Assembly: GCA_963513935.1 (NCBI GenBank)
Contig: OY740774.1
Coordinates: 99,765,668 to 99,829,667, forward strand
Direction: 5' to 3'
DNA: 64,000 bases
DNA from: Aphrophora alni
Lineage: Eukaryota > Arthropoda > Insecta > Hemiptera > Aphrophoridae
Part shown: positions 11,398 to 23,801 of the stretch, in pieces
How positions within the stretch are numbered: position 1 is the stretch's first letter
Layout: every line of letters starts with the position of its first letter
Made by a program: the position numbers and the translations under genes
Notes under the pieces: generated by a model
What the model was told of the DNA's origin: nothing
The model's input: the letters and a program-made list of their open reading frames with translations, nothing else
Databases searched by the model: none

Positions 11398-11416
11398 AAC
11401 CTAACCTAACCTAACA
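11398..11416. repeat. Interstitial telomere-like (CCTAA)n tract
   Basis: Three CCTAA units on the plus strand (TTAGG on the minus strand). It follows a relatively GC-rich 130-bp stretch (11265-11397) that I cannot identify, so the repeats may be the 3' tail of a retroelement. Confidence 0.8.
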
Positions 11417-12628
11417 TAATCCAGTTGGTGATCGCGATTAGCCGTGTAACCAAGGATGCGGTGGTAATTTAAAGCGCGATCCTCGAAATGCGACACCTAC
11501 GTGTTTTGTTTTTGTTCAAACAGCGTATATTTTAGTAGTATTTCTTTTTTGTAAATAACTGCAGAATATTTTAGAAAAATAGAAATTATGAGAATTAGAC
11601 TTACGTTAGGTACTTTCAAAGTTAGTTACAGAAACAAATTTTTAAAAAATTGTCAAAATATAATAATTTAGCTAATTTGATATAAATCAACCTGCTCGTT
11701 GAGTTACAGAGCATCACATAGACAACGGACGTTCCAAAAACAGTTTCTCAGTTGATCTCAAAACTGATAACACCGTTAAAAACTCGATATCGTCTTTTAT
11801 GTATTCATCATATAACTTTCTCTGTACTGTGTATACTTTAACGAAAATAATTCATGCACCCGTCAACAATCTTATGGAAATGTAAAGATAAACTGATGAA
11901 TTAGATAGAAGGGAAAGACGATGCTTCAATACTCCAGTGAGTCTAATTGGTGGATAATTTATGATCTCGGAAGTCGACGTTTCCTTATTAAAGTATAAAA
12001 AAGCAAGAATTTCTCTATTACAAATTGTTTATAATACAGTAAAGTCCAGTTACAGTGATAGTCCGGTAGGTCACGCTACGGATTTTATTTTATATAAATA
12101 TTTTAAACTAAAAAAAAAACAAAAATTAAATTTAAGATACTTAGTTTTATTACCCAAGATACTAAGTACAGAGTAAGTTTGGTAACAATTTTGGCCTGTT
12201 TTTTTTTTTTTTTTTTTTTTTTTTTTATCTTCACATTTCATGGTCACAGAATAACTGGTCACATGGTCTTTACGTAAGCACGATAGCGACTACAAAAATT
12301 AAGATAGGGACATGAAATTTAGTTTTTACCATAGTGTGTGGTATATTTTATAGAAATCTATGTGTTACCGTGGCAACCTCTTTTCCTCCAAATTTTACAT
12401 ACCACATTTCTTTGAGTATCTAATAATTCATCTGAAACATATATATGTGGCTATGATATTTATTTCCAAAATATGGCTATTTGAAAAGGTACATCACTAT
12501 ACGGACACATTGTACATTTAATGAACTACACAATGTAGTTCAATAACAACAACTGTTAATCAATTCATTTAATGTTTAGTTTGTTGGTTTTCTGCCGATC
12601 CTAGAATTTTCTTATTATTTATATTTTT
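11417..12628. other. No recognised gene; T28 homopolymer
   Basis: AT-rich. A T28 run lies at 12199-12226. The frames at 11961-12176 and 12071-12262 overlap this low-complexity sequence and are not credible genes. Confidence 0.5.
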
Positions 12629-12670
12629 TGACGACGTGTTTCGGAGTTCTTCCATCTTCGAGACCAACTC
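12629..12670 (-). ncRNA. Hammerhead-like motif, decayed
   Basis: Minus strand: TCTCGAAGATGGA...TCCGAAACACG, with helix GGA/TCC before GAAA. The first box is off-consensus, so it is a relic at best. Confidence 0.3.
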
Positions 12671-12690
12671 TAGTGTCAAACTAATTATAC

Positions 12691-12951
12691 AGATTGTTAA
12701 CGCGAGGATTGACAAAAAACCGTACTCAATCTAATTATGTAGATTCTATCAGATATAATGATTACAATAACTTCAACTTGATCAGTCAAAACACAGTTGA
12801 CAGATTAGAATACAGTACTAAAGTAGGTCTCGAAACAGATGAACATCAAACGCGTTGACAAATATAAACAATCTTACAACGCTAGGATTGGCAAAAGACT
12901 GTAGGCTACTCAAACAATTATGTAGATTCTGACAGATATGATTATCATAAG
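12691..12951 (+). repeat. Two diverged direct copies, offset about 180 bp
   Basis: AGGATTGACAAAA...AATTATGTAGATTCTATCAG (12705-12751) recurs as AGGATTGGCAAAA...AATTATGTAGATTCTGACAG (12884-12934). The left copy starts 20 bp from the hammerhead-like motif, as would a partial tandem of one element terminus. Confidence 0.65.
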
Positions 12952-14119
12952 AAATTCATTTTATGTTTTCTACGCTCTAGTCTTAGCGAGGCCTCTGCAT
13001 ATTGAGTAGGACTTAGATGTGACCTAGAAATTGTTACTTTATGTTACAAAGTGTGTTATTTATGATGTAGTGGGGAAAATAATAGAATAAAAGTTTTTTT
13101 GAAGTTGTAAAAGTAATTCACGGAGTAGTCAGCAATCACATATGTCTTCTTATCTAAAGATAACGTAATGAAATGTGGCGGAATTTGATTATATACATTA
13201 CAACAATCATTTGTAGAAAACATAATTTTAAATCGTCAGTATTAATTATGAATTTATACAGGGTGATTTGGAACTACGAGACAATATCTCGGGAAATGAT
13301 TCTAAAACTAAAAATAAGATTAAAATTTCACATAAACGTAGGTCCAAAAATGCTACTTTAGTGAGTTTGGGCAAGCAAAAGATTTCGCCAGGATTTTTGA
13401 TCTACTGCTAATATGCGGCCAAATTGAATTTCACAAGACATAAAATACGATGCAAATTTGATGGTCCTTAACGTTTTGTAACTTGAAAATTGTAAAAGGT
13501 CCTATAACCGTATTTCTTGAATTGTTTGTGAAAGTTTTAAACTTTACTTACTAAGTACAAAAAGATAAGTTTGGTAATCGAAAAATAGTAAACATATTTA
13601 AGAATTAAAGTTTAAAGTAAAATTTAGAGCTAACCCTCTCACCTTACTATCCTCTATATTGGTAATGGAACTTCAAGAATTATTATTATGCATGCATAGT
13701 ATCACATGAACAAAACAGCAGAAATATGTAAACTGCACTTTACAGTACCCTAAAAAAATAGCTTTAAAACAGTTAAAAAATTATTTCGATTTCCATATTT
13801 CACGGATTTTCATTTTTCATTATACTCGGGAAACAGAAAAAAAAAATTGTTTTTCAACACGCATGTCAGTCCTTCGTATTTATATAGTCGTGTGTACGTA
13901 AACCAGACATCGTACACAAAAATTAACATAGGAACATACCACTTGGAATATGGGGATTATATTGTACATAATCGTATCCTATTGAATTTAAAATGTAAAA
14001 ATAACGTCATTTTTAAACAGTTGTTTATTCACATCTCGTGTGTTATTCAACTTATCTCTACGATGACTAATTATTATTATTATTTTCTAGATTCATGTCT
14101 TAGCGGTTCTGAAACTTTC
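12952..14119. other. No recognised gene; DNA-transposon-like end at 13258
   Basis: ACAGGGTGATTTGGAAC at about 13258-13274 matches the style of Tc1/mariner-like ends also seen at 16093 and 58380. No partner end was found nearby. A 137-codon frame at 13847-14260 starts at a TTG and has no recognisable features. Confidence 0.4.
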
Positions 14120-14800
14120 GCTCGTCGCGGTGTTGCACTTGTCGTAACAAACTATATATTTTTGACTTTTATAGACGTACCTAGCTTCGAGGGCACTGTT
14201 AGGAATAAGTTAATATTAGGTTATATTAGGAAGAACTCATATTCACAAAGCTTAGAATGATCCAACTATTTTGAAACAGTTAAAAAAAATGTTGAAATGC
14301 ATGTCTTGCAACTGAACTAGGGCAACAAAGAGAACTAAAGGTATATAAGCGGTCAGCATGATTTGGAGGGGGTCTTTTGTCTTTTGGAGCTCTTGATGAT
14401 ACCGGCAGGTCGATAGCCGTGATGCAGGAATTTAGCCCAGGAAGTCTACTCTACAAAAGTAAGCAAGCATTTCTATATTTATAAAATCACCACTAAAATG
14501 TAATCTCATTTATTAGAGAGTAACAATAGTTGGAATACTTCTGGGCTTTGAGTAAATAATATTGTTTTGTTTTGTTGTTTAATTGTATTCTTATTTTTGT
14601 GCTGTATTAAAGTTTTGTATTAAAGTTTTGTATTAAAGTCTTGTATTAAAGTATCAGGGAAATTGACATAAGTTTCATGTCAATGATAAAAGTTAATAAA
14701 ATACTGAACCACTGATTTGATTATTAATTGAAACTGAGAACCCAGGCATATTTTGAGGGCCGTTCAAAGCAGCACCCTCAGTTGTCAATCCCACTAACGG
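14120..14800 (+). other. Possible LTR-like segment with TATA box
   Basis: GGTATATAAGCGGTCAGC at about 14340-14357 resembles an LTR promoter with TATA box. It is followed by sequence carrying repeated ATTAAA polyadenylation-like signals. No second LTR, primer-binding site or pol sequence was found, so a solo LTR is only a suggestion. Confidence 0.25.
14604..14655 (+). repeat. Four tandem 13-bp units containing ATTAAA
   Basis: GTATTAAAGTTTT occurs four times head to tail (14604, 14617, 14630, 14643), the last two with changes at the end of the unit. Each unit contains ATTAAA. Confidence 0.9.
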
Positions 14801-15056
14801 GGAGATATACGCCATCTATCTAAGTATTTGGTACTCCACTGCTGCAGGTGGTGTCTATAGCAGGGCTTGCCATCATCGGAATATAATATCGAGGATAGCG
14901 TAGTTATTGTTAAAATATGAAATACTGAACCCTAACTTCCCAAGAAAATGTGATATACATATAGTTAAGGCATCCTGCAGAGTCGAGTCAATGACACTAA
15001 TAGTTTCAAGGCAATGACACTGACAAAGCTGAAGAGAGTGTACACTTTATATATAA

Positions 15057-15058
<2 letters not shown>

Positions 15059-15132
<74 letters not shown>
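15059..15132. repeat. (AC)37 microsatellite
   Basis: Uninterrupted dinucleotide run of 74 bases. A minus-strand frame through it is a repeat by-product. Confidence 0.99.
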
Positions 15133-15134
<2 letters not shown>

Positions 15135-16379
15135 TTACGAGGTTATAGTGTGTAACCGATGACGAGAAAGTACCGATATACACAATTATAAAGTTCAAAA
15201 ACATGTGTAACAACTATTTTAAACAAACTTAATTTACTGGGTAAGACCCTTTGATCTACCAATACAATTTAACATTTACTACAAGTCCCATAAAACTAGT
15301 TTTTGAGAATTATATTTAGGGATCTGTCTATGAAGGCAAAGTACCATGAAATACCGTCAACTTTTTTTTTTTTTTTTTTTTTGTTAATTCAGAGCAAGGT
15401 TTTTAATATAATAAATATTTAGTCGTCTAATTTTATTTTTAACAAATTAACCTGTCGTATAAAATGTAATACAATAATTCTTCCTACCCCTCCAGCCAAC
15501 GCCATTTCACCCCAACAGGTGTCAGCATTATAAACAATATAGCAAAGTTAATGTAACAACGTTTTATAGAAATTAACTTGTATCATCTACCGTTCATGAC
15601 GTCACAGGATGCATATTGTTGGGTTTTAGAGATTAATTTAGTTGTATATGTTGACATGATATCTATTAATTGCTAATTTACTTGACATAATAAAATATGG
15701 CCTTAATTGATAATTAACAAATAAATTGTCGTTAATAAAATTGTATAAGTCTTACTTGTTTTGTTTATTCTTTACTTTGGAAAAAGCTACTTTAAATAGA
15801 AATAGCATTCGTCCTCAGATTTTGGTTCTTTCAAAATTTGTAGTTCCAATATACGTCTATGAAAAGAAATATTGCTTAGACAATGTGCACACACGATTTT
15901 AGGTTATATCAGATGATGCAACTGGAAAATGAGACGCAGAAAAAAAAACTGAAAGAGTGGGGAGTCTGGAACATTCCCCTTCTTTTCTTTTTTCAATAGA
16001 CACTCCTCGTTTTTACCCTGTACTGGTGTATTTTAGTGTGTCATATCTTCTGACTTTTCATCTTAATTCCATTGTTCCCATATGTTTATATACAGGGTGT
16101 TTTTTAAGTATCAAAATCGCTTTATACTGCAAAGTAATGGTACTTGAAGGCAGAAACAAATGCGGATTTAAATAGTTTGAAAAAAATCTAGTTTTTCGTA
16201 GGTTTGAAATTTTTGATTTCCTTCTTGGATCTGCCATGTTGAATCAAATATATTTGTTTTAATAGGAACGTGAACATATGATACATGATAAAATTTGACA
16301 AGGAAAACGATGCTGAAAGCAGTTTTTCCATAAATGCTTTCGTTTTTTAGTTATACACATTCAAAGTTGCAATTGTGGT
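15133..16379. other. No recognised gene; T21 run and a transposon-like end
   Basis: T21 at 15362-15382. ATACAGGGTGTTTTTTAAG at about 16092-16110 has the style of a Tc1/mariner-like terminal sequence. No coding feature was recognised. Confidence 0.45.
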
Positions 16380-16884
16380 AAAATCGCGTTAACACCATGA
16401 AACGAGGCTAAATGCGCTGTCGAAACTTTTCTCTAATTATTTTTCCTGAAAAATATATCCAATAACGACTTTAAACAGTTTTAATAAAGTAATAATAAAC
16501 AATAACTAAAAATTAACAACACAACTACAAGTTAAATATCAACTGTTATTATTCACTTTAAATATTACAAAATTTAAATAAATGTTTTCAATAATACATA
16601 ATAATACAATAAATTTGGAAAGCATGCCATTATACAATAAATGTTCAAAGAGTCAATGCGACAACCATCAATTATTATCAGTTTATTAAAGTATGCCTAG
16701 TTTACATCAGCTGCTTGTATTACGTTACAACATTTTAGCTTATTAACTACTCATTTTTCCTGTAAAATTAAGTTGCAATTGTTCAATATTGTTGACTAGT
16801 TCGTTATTGGATGTATTCTCTAGAAAAACACAATAGAACAGTTTCGAAAGCGCATTTACCTCGTTATATTACTAACACGATTTT
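16380..16884. repeat. Fold-back element, about 88-bp imperfect arms
   Basis: Left arm 16380-16469 (AAAATCGCGTTA...AAATGCGCTGTCGAAAC...ATCCAATAACGA) pairs with right arm 16799-16884 with scattered mismatches. The 330-bp interior is AT-rich and non-coding. It is likely an old MITE. Confidence 0.7.
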
Positions 16885-16929
16885 TCCGTCATTCAACATT
16901 GAAAGCTTACAACTTAATTTATTATTAAA

Positions 16930-17083
16930 ATTATTTTTCACTTAACACCTCCCACCTTATGCCCTTGGTCTAAGCGAGGGTAGGTAACACTAAAAATCCA
17001 AGCTCATCAATCTTAACCATTGGCAGTTCCCTATTCCGAAGTGCAACAAGATAAGCGTGCCCAAACCAACTGAGCTAGATCCT
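16930..17083 (-). mobile_element. Possible second tRNA-derived SINE type
   Basis: Minus strand: GGATCTAGCTCAGTTGG is a perfect box A, and the D-stem GCTC/GGGC pairs. A weak box-B-like CACTTCGGAATAGG follows about 40 nt later, then GC-richer sequence to about 16930. The head differs from the family at 1924-2580 and only one copy is seen, so a decayed tRNA pseudogene is the alternative. Confidence 0.4.
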
Positions 17084-18239
17084 TCATTAACGTACATTAT
17101 CTTACGTACAATTTAAAATTTTAATAATCATTCAACCAGTTTCAATATGGCGGACATTAAATCACTGTGTGCTCAATCATCTTGAACCTTAAATAGTTTA
17201 ATCTATATTGACATTTTGCAACCAATAACACTATTAGTTATACTCCTACGATAATAAATTGAAAATGACTTTCTTTGATTCGTCAATTGCATCATAAAAT
17301 ATAAGATTTTATTGCTCAGAAAATAAATTTTAACTTTACAACCGACAAATTACACTATATTAATCCTAAACTCTCTAATTGGTCGTAATTGCAGTTCAAT
17401 TTCATGTAATTGAGACTTTAAATGAGGAAGAACTATATCCACTTCACAGCAGCTATATTTTTTATGAAATTTTCTGTTGTGAACTGCATGCCAGGACTTT
17501 TAATTACGTGTGAACTAGATAGGAAAGAATCCAATTAACCCAGTTTCCGCCAATAATTCCCTTCCATCTTAACGACATAGGATAAAGATAGCTATTGAAA
17601 ACAACCGCAGTTAAGATTAACTATAAAACGGAAATAGAAATTATGTTAAAATAAACAAAAATGTCTACAAAGTTTATATTACACGACTGTAGCTAATATA
17701 ACGGGTATATGTTGTGATTCCAATTGTTTATCATCTACATCTTGGTAATACAGGGCGGTCAAAAAGTATGTGTTCACAAGACGAATCAGTACAGAAAACA
17801 CGTGAAGATATTTTAACACAGCGAACTGGAGGGAACTATTGAATATACGTGTTAATGTAAGTGAATTAAACATTCTTTTGCTCTTTCTATACTGTAATCA
17901 TTAGACCATTTCGTTCAACAAATACTGACGAACTGTAAAAATTATCTATTATAAGATCATGTGGGACCTAAACAAATAAGTTTCAAAGAGCCACCATTTT
18001 GAAATTGTTCTATTTATTTTCATAGTAGCAATTATGATCATTGTCTAAAAAGTCCCGTAACGGTTCAATTTCTTTTTAACGAATAAAAGCAGAAACAATA
18101 ACAATTGCAATGAATCTATTGTTTAATGAATAGAGCATTTTTTGTGTACAGACCAATTTTGTAATCACTAAAGAGCCTTGTCTCTAACAGGGTTTAAGTT
18201 AAAAATTTCAAATATAAAGCTACATTTTTGTATTACTGG

Positions 18240-18241
<2 letters not shown>
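17084..18241. other. No recognised gene
   Basis: AT-rich. ACAGGGCGGTCAAAAAGT at about 17750 resembles a transposon end. AAAGTCCCGTAACGGTT at about 18049-18065 recurs in diverged form near 29125, marking a dispersed repeat. Confidence 0.45.

Positions 18242-18286
<45 letters not shown>
18242..18286. repeat. (TA)n microsatellite
   Basis: Pure AT dinucleotide run of 45 bases. Confidence 0.98.
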
Positions 18287-18288
<2 letters not shown>

Positions 18289-20471
18289 AGTTGAGATGGG
18301 TTTATTCTTGGTACTTTTTAAAAAACCATTTATAAGATATTAGTTTCCAAAAGTTGTTGAAATATTACACTTTTTCAGTCCCAGAACCAACATTAGACTA
18401 CTGAGAAATTATTTGAAAGAATAAAATAGCACCAAAATCTGAGATAAGTTGTTGTATTATACAGATTTAATTTTTAACAATAATGTATATAAAAAAATGT
18501 TTTAAATGCATTCACAAAACTATGTTTGGCGTACGAATTAACAAACAAAATTACAATTTCATAAATTTCCAACAGATTTTATTGAATTTATAAATTATAA
18601 CATTATCTATAAATGTGAATTTATATTGAATCCTGTAATGGATAAGAAAGTTTTACATTTAAAATAATGAAGTCACTCATCTGATTGGCCAGTTTTGGTC
18701 TTTTGAAATTGGGCTGTTTATAAAAAGGTAGTTAAAATTGACCAATAGTTGTAGGCTCAATTCTTGTTCTTTTATTCGTTCAAAAGTTATACATACGTTT
18801 CTATACCCTCTTTAACGAACAGAAAAAAACTAACTTATTTGTCAAATTGATGATAATTCCGCTAAACATCAGCTATCATTGCTGACTTTATTAGTAATTT
18901 TGAGGTTATGTGTACAAAAGTTTTTTATGTAATAACTGTTTTAGGGTAACCTTTCTGATTTTTTGTGTAACAAGTTTGAATGAGAATTTAAAACCAGTAG
19001 AATATTGTCATTCAGAACCGCGTGGTACGATAGACTGCAAATTTTGTAACTATTCATCGTTACGGAATGATTACATTTTGGTCAACATCGTACAAGTGGT
19101 GGTATGAAAATAGGAAAATATCCCAAACTTATGAACAGTTTCATTATAAGCCTGATTTTGAAAACATATTACTAACGCACTTTGTAGCGGCGTATTGGGA
19201 TGTAGCTTTCGTAAATTCTCAACTCAAAAAACAAACCTAAAATTCTATAATATTTGTATAGACAAATTTCGACGAAATTTATATATAACAAAGTAACTGA
19301 TTTGGCAGTCTTTTAAATTAATTTTAAAATATATTGGAATAAATTTTATTGGCCAATTTATACGAAACATAATTCTATACATTTATTGATTTTAAATTCC
19401 ATAATGTGTTTACGTAATTAATTGAAAATGGTGATCATATCAAAAATTCCTTATGTCAAGATTTAAGGAAAAACCAAGAAAAAAAAAATTAAAACAAACT
19501 TACACACAATCTATTTAGATACCGATAGAGAAACAGTGGACAGAATATGTGTAAAAAGTATTTTTTCACTGTCACTATAAACCATTTTGTAACGCGGGAT
19601 GCATCATTATAATATTGTTAATTAGTGAAGGGGTTGTAGTTCAGCAACCCGCTTTAATCTGCTTAGAATTGATGGTACCGTACATTATTAGCTAATTTTG
19701 TATACAAAGAGTGTTCCAATACGCCCACAAGTAATGTTTCGAGGATAAACGGTTTGAACTAAAAACTCAGTGGGAAGTTTTACATCAATAATCTTGCAAA
19801 TGAAGAATTTAAAGAAAATTATATTTTTTTGTTTGGGTGCTCCAAAGGGGCATGTATTGGAGGATAGAGATTTCCAAATATAAACATAGATTATTTATAC
19901 CTCTTGTTAAAAGTCACAGTTTTTGTTCAATATCTGAAATATTGGACTTCGTGTTTATCTGCATCATGTTTCTGCTATTTTTATTTTTTTTTTTTTAAAT
20001 TCTGCATGAGGATAACTGGATTTGAAAAATACAACCTCATATTAGTTTTTCTTTTCTTTTATATTTTTCTCCCCACTTCCCTCTTTTTCTAAAATCTTCA
20101 TGTACAAATTAATCTATAAAATCTAAACAAATATTTCAATTTCAAAACGATTACCCACACAAATGTTTAATGCAGAAAATCTAAACCACTCTATATAACA
20201 GTCGTTCATTTAATCACGATAAACATACGGAAAAAAAACAATAAATAATGAATCAAGATTTCAAAAAATTCTTCATCAGAAATATACTTTTTCTAAAATT
20301 GATATAAACACCCCCCCCCCCCCCGTTGTTTAGCAAAATAATTATGATTAGTTCAGCAACCTTTTTCTTTTATTCTAGTATCTGCCGTTTTTATTATTTG
20401 ACCTTAATAATTGGTTACCAAGATTTATTTCAAACGTGGAAAATACATTGGTGCTCTATATTTAATTAGTC
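18287..20471. other. No recognised gene upstream of the tRNA
   Basis: AT-rich with a C14 run at about 20311-20324. Short frames only. TATATTTAATT at about 20456-20466 lies just upstream of the tRNA and could serve as a TATA-like element. Confidence 0.5.
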
Positions 20472-20553
20472 GGTAGCGTGGCCGAGCGGTCTAAGGCGCT
20501 GGTTTAAGGCACCAGTCTCTTCGGAGGCGTGGGTTCGAATCCCACCGCTGCCA
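20472..20553 (+). tRNA. tRNA-Leu(AAG): tRNA-Leu (anticodon AAG)
   Basis: Complete class II tRNA that decodes CUU (and CUC after A34 to inosine editing). The acceptor GGTAGCG pairs fully with CGCTGCC (one T-G wobble), followed by discriminator A at 20553. Box A TGGCCGAGCGGT and box B GGTTCGAATCC (20532-20542) are consensus. The anticodon stem CTGGT/ACCAG encloses TTAAGGC, giving U33 and anticodon AAG at 20506-20508. The long variable arm expected for leucine is present, and the T-arm GTGGG/CCCAC is perfect. A T6 Pol III terminator follows at 20557-20562. There is no intron. Every helix is intact, so this is very probably functional, and it is the only such gene in the window. Confidence 0.98.
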
Positions 20554-20556
20554 TTA

Positions 20557-20562
20557 TTTTTT
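20557..20562 (+). terminator. Pol III terminator of tRNA-Leu
   Basis: T6 run starting 4 nt after the tRNA 3' end. Confidence 0.85.
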
Positions 20563-21448
20563 AAAACTATGTTTTTTCATATATAATTTGATAATTAATA
20601 CAATACATAAAATATCTGTTTTAGTATAAAAGTTAAACAGAAGTTGATTAATATAAAAGAACCTTAAAAATAAATCCAATACTTTGTAAACTTCCATTGG
20701 CATATAAACGTAGTTGTACTTTCAAAATGATCTATTTCACTATTTGGATCTTTTATAAAGAACTGAAACATTGCACTAACTTTCTTATTCACCATTCGTC
20801 GTGATTTCCGTGAGAAAATAAAATGTCTTCATTACTAGTTCTTTGCGCATCTTATGTACAACAAGTTGGGATCAACTTTTTGAAATATTATTTTAAAAGA
20901 TATTTTATACATTTAAATCGAGATTCAGCTGTTTCACTTGTGCCATAAACCAATCCTCAAAGTAAATTGTTATTAGATTGAAATTTAATGTTAAAATAAA
21001 AGCTGCCAAAAATTATTTTTGTAATTGTTCATTACATATACACAGTAATTAATTGTCGTGTACTTGCCATTTAAATAGACTGTTTCGTTAGTCTTCACCA
21101 TTCACAAAAGTTGAACAATAGGTTTTGAAAAATAGGTTTTTTATACCAAGCTCTATGGACGGTGTTTAGTTTTTAAACTTGGGAACAGATTATTTAGTGA
21201 GATGACAAACAATTCGTTTTGTTGGGGCCTTAGAGACTTTTCAGCAAATTTGACTAAAAACTTTAAAGAAAATTTTGAGAAAATCGTAAGGTAATATTTT
21301 ATCTTGTGGTAGCGCGACAGAAAATTTGAGTTTCTGAAAACAAAACAAAATTATGTCTGATATATAACCATAATATACATTGAAAGAAAGTTTCCGATAA
21401 CAACAATAAAACTCTAACAACACAAAGACTGTATAGTTATGTTTATTC
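20563..21448. other. No recognised gene
   Basis: AT-rich. The phrase TCAGCTGTTTCACTTGTGCCATAAAC (about 20926-20949, quoted in part) belongs to the dispersed family described at 61850. Confidence 0.45.
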
Positions 21449-21493
21449 TACCTTGCGTACATTTCAATAGCACTGCTGTCATCTTCAGAGGTA
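21449..21493 (-). ncRNA. Hammerhead-like motif, exact core
   Basis: Minus strand: TACCT, CTGAAGA, 16 nt, GAAA, TGTACGCA, AGGTA. TACCT/AGGTA forms helix I. Helix II (GACA against TATT) is weakened and helix III is disrupted compared with the copy at 51488. As in every copy here, a U sits between CUGAAGA and helix II, which is not canonical. Confidence 0.5.
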
Positions 21494-21589
21494 TAATACA
21501 CACTAACCTTAATAACTCTAGAACCTGTATGCGGAATTACTAAAACCGTAGCTTAAGATAGTCTAAAAATAATGGCTAAACTCAGAAAT

Positions 21590-21980
21590 TGAGGAACGAT
21601 GGACAAAAAAATCGACGGCAAAACTATACGGATCACTGTTCCAAACAGATCTGAAACCAGCTTTCATACCAGGCCATGGCGCTTTCAAGAAACAACTTAA
21701 CACTATAAGATTATTTTATGAAACCTGAAATGCAGACTATGTAATCGGCACCTAGAAACTGCAGAACATATACTTCGAAAATGCGAAACATTATGACGGA
21801 GAAGACTACTGATCTTGCGACCTTTAAAGAACAAGAAACCTAGCTAGGAAAATCCTGACTCTAACCAAAGCGAATAGACATAGGCTAGTTAGGAATTTAA
21901 GAAACACACAAAAAGTTTCACGCTGAAGTGTGTCTAAAGGGTAACACCCACTGCTATATAATAATAATAGTAATAACCAT
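21590..21980 (+). pseudogene. LINE C-terminal fragment with CCHC zinc motif
   Basis: Frame pieces read KLYGSLFQTDLKPAFIPGHG (from about 21620), then after a frameshift CRLCNRHLETAEHILRKC (21731-21784), a C-x2-C-x8-H-x4-C motif. This pattern and its surroundings match the C-terminus of R1/I/Jockey-type non-LTR retrotransposons. An in-frame stop follows. The fragment runs into ATAATAATAGTAATAACC (about 21957-21974), consistent with a short-repeat 3' tail. Non-functional: 5' truncated, with stops and at least one frameshift. Confidence 0.65.
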
Positions 21981-22733
21981 AATAACTACAATTACTACTG
22001 CAGCGAGTCGTTCCCCCCACCCGTCACGTGATCCCCTGGCTAATCACAGTTGGCTTCATCACACATCATCTCAATGGGCGTGGCAAAACCTGCTGCCTTG
22101 TAATACATGGTATGAATATAAAACTAGCTTAGGTAATAGTGTACCAATTAAAATCATAGTTAGAAAATATATAAATAAATAAAATTAGTATTAATTATTG
22201 GAGTGAAACTTATTGGCTTTAACCGTGAGAACAACGAGGAACTAGGAATAGGCGGTTGCATTTAACAACAAATTAACTTCAGCTTTAGAAATGTAGAAAG
22301 TTTCACAGCAATCTGTTATTGGTTACTTTTTTTTCAAATTTACATTCAAACCCAAACCATGCACAGTAGAGTGATCATATGAACAAAATATACATAGATG
22401 TCAAATTTCACAAAAAAATGTTCATATGTTTGTGCTATAGAGCCCAGAGAGACAACTATTTTTTTACACTAAACGGATTTATTCGTGAAAAGCTCTACTT
22501 CAATTTCGTTTGAGCCATCGCACATAACGTTCTCTACGTAGGCTATTATATGAGGGAATACAAATTAAGGGTCGATCGTAAAAACAGATCGTGCAATTCA
22601 TTTCAAAACCCACACCGTTATTATTGCCATCAAAAGGTCAACATGTTCAAATACTTGCCGTCTATTATACAACACTTGTTTACACGAAATTATCAAATTA
22701 TAATAATCTGGGAACCCAATTTCATAGCCCTGA
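21981..22733. other. No recognised gene; short GC-richer block
   Basis: 22000-22120 is distinctly GC-richer than its surroundings. It contains CCCACCCG, TCACGTGA, GGGCGTGGC and AATATAAAAC in order, but no start codon or exon could be tied to it. The rest is AT-rich. Confidence 0.4.
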
Positions 22734-22783
22734 CCTAACCTAACCTAACCTAACCTAACCTAACCTAACCTAACCTAACCTAA
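22734..22783. repeat. (CCTAA)10 interstitial telomere-type tract
   Basis: Ten perfect CCTAA units (TTAGG on the minus strand), the arthropod telomere motif. The flanks AATTTCATAG (22718-22727) and AATTTCCATAG (22782-22792) are near-identical and could be a decayed target duplication, though they are short. Confidence 0.95.
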
Positions 22784-22979
22784 TTTCCATAGTAGAGAAT
22801 ATTGTGTGGTAGTAGTATAATAACAATACATGCTTTATTTTCATATTTTATGAATTTACAATAAAATTAACAAATCCCCAAACTGAAAACAAAGTATGAT
22901 ACAACTGTGATTTAGCATCTGAAATATGTATAATAATCGGTGTAAAAATATCGCCCAAATTTTCTCACTTATCCATCTC

Positions 22980-23770
22980 CAATATCAATGAAAACTAACT
23001 GTCATGTAAATTGTCAGTTCAGCAGTTATCATTCAAAATGAAAATTAACCACGGACGCCGTCATTGATTTTGACATTGCACTTAAATTTGGCCTTAATCG
23101 GTTGGGCCAATTTCGAAAAATTATGTCTTTTAAGCGCCTTGGATATGTTTTTAAAACTTTTTTACCGGTAAGGCACAAACCCACATTGAACATATGGCGA
23201 CCAATTCATTTTTAGATTCTATAGAGGCTAAACACGAGCAAAATTTGATCAAAATCGTTAGAGCCGAATAGAGCAAATAGTAATTTTGTGTATTTTTTTT
23301 CTTACAGCAGCTACTCTCAATTAAAAAAGTGCTAAATTATGCCAAAAATATGCCCACAAACTTATTTCATATAAAATTAGCTCAAGCGTTTCGACTGTAT
23401 ACTTCATTTAACAGAAGGGCATCTTTCAGAAAATTACATTTGGACCTACGATATCTACTAACGATTTTCCTATACTTAGTAAGTGTGAGAATGTAAGAAT
23501 ACAAGTTTATCCCCAAAACATACAATAAATCTACAATTTCTATTTTGGAATGCCAGCCATTTTTTTCCAGTAGCTGGTCCAGAACATATCTATAAATGTA
23601 AAATTAAAGTCTATCTATTTTATTTACGTAACATTTGTGAAGTATTACTACACAATAATTAAATAAACTGTATAAATACAACGAAAACTTTACTCAAACA
23701 TCCCCAAAACCAAAAAAATTGCAACCAAAAATTAGATTTTGCTAGTTTTCAATCAAAAAGTAAAAATGAT
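22980..23770. repeat. Decayed dispersed repeat (AAAATTTGATCAAAATCG family)
   Basis: Shares the phrases GAGCAAAATTTGATCAAAAT and TTACAGCAGCTAC with copies near 28190-28290, 59890 and 62280. No coding capacity. It is probably an old non-autonomous DNA transposon or Helitron relic; the type was not determined. Confidence 0.5.
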
Positions 23771-23801
23771 TCATGCTAGCCGACTTTGAATAAAATATTT
23801 A

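Noticed and set aside
13847..14260. 137-codon protein-coding gene
   Set aside because: Starts at TTG, no recognisable domain, no splice or promoter support; expected by chance in long AT-rich DNA.
16364..16782. AAGTTGCAATTGT direct copies (16364 and 16770) as a target-site duplication of the fold-back element
   Set aside because: The second copy lies inside the right arm boundary, not outside it, so it does not flank the element.
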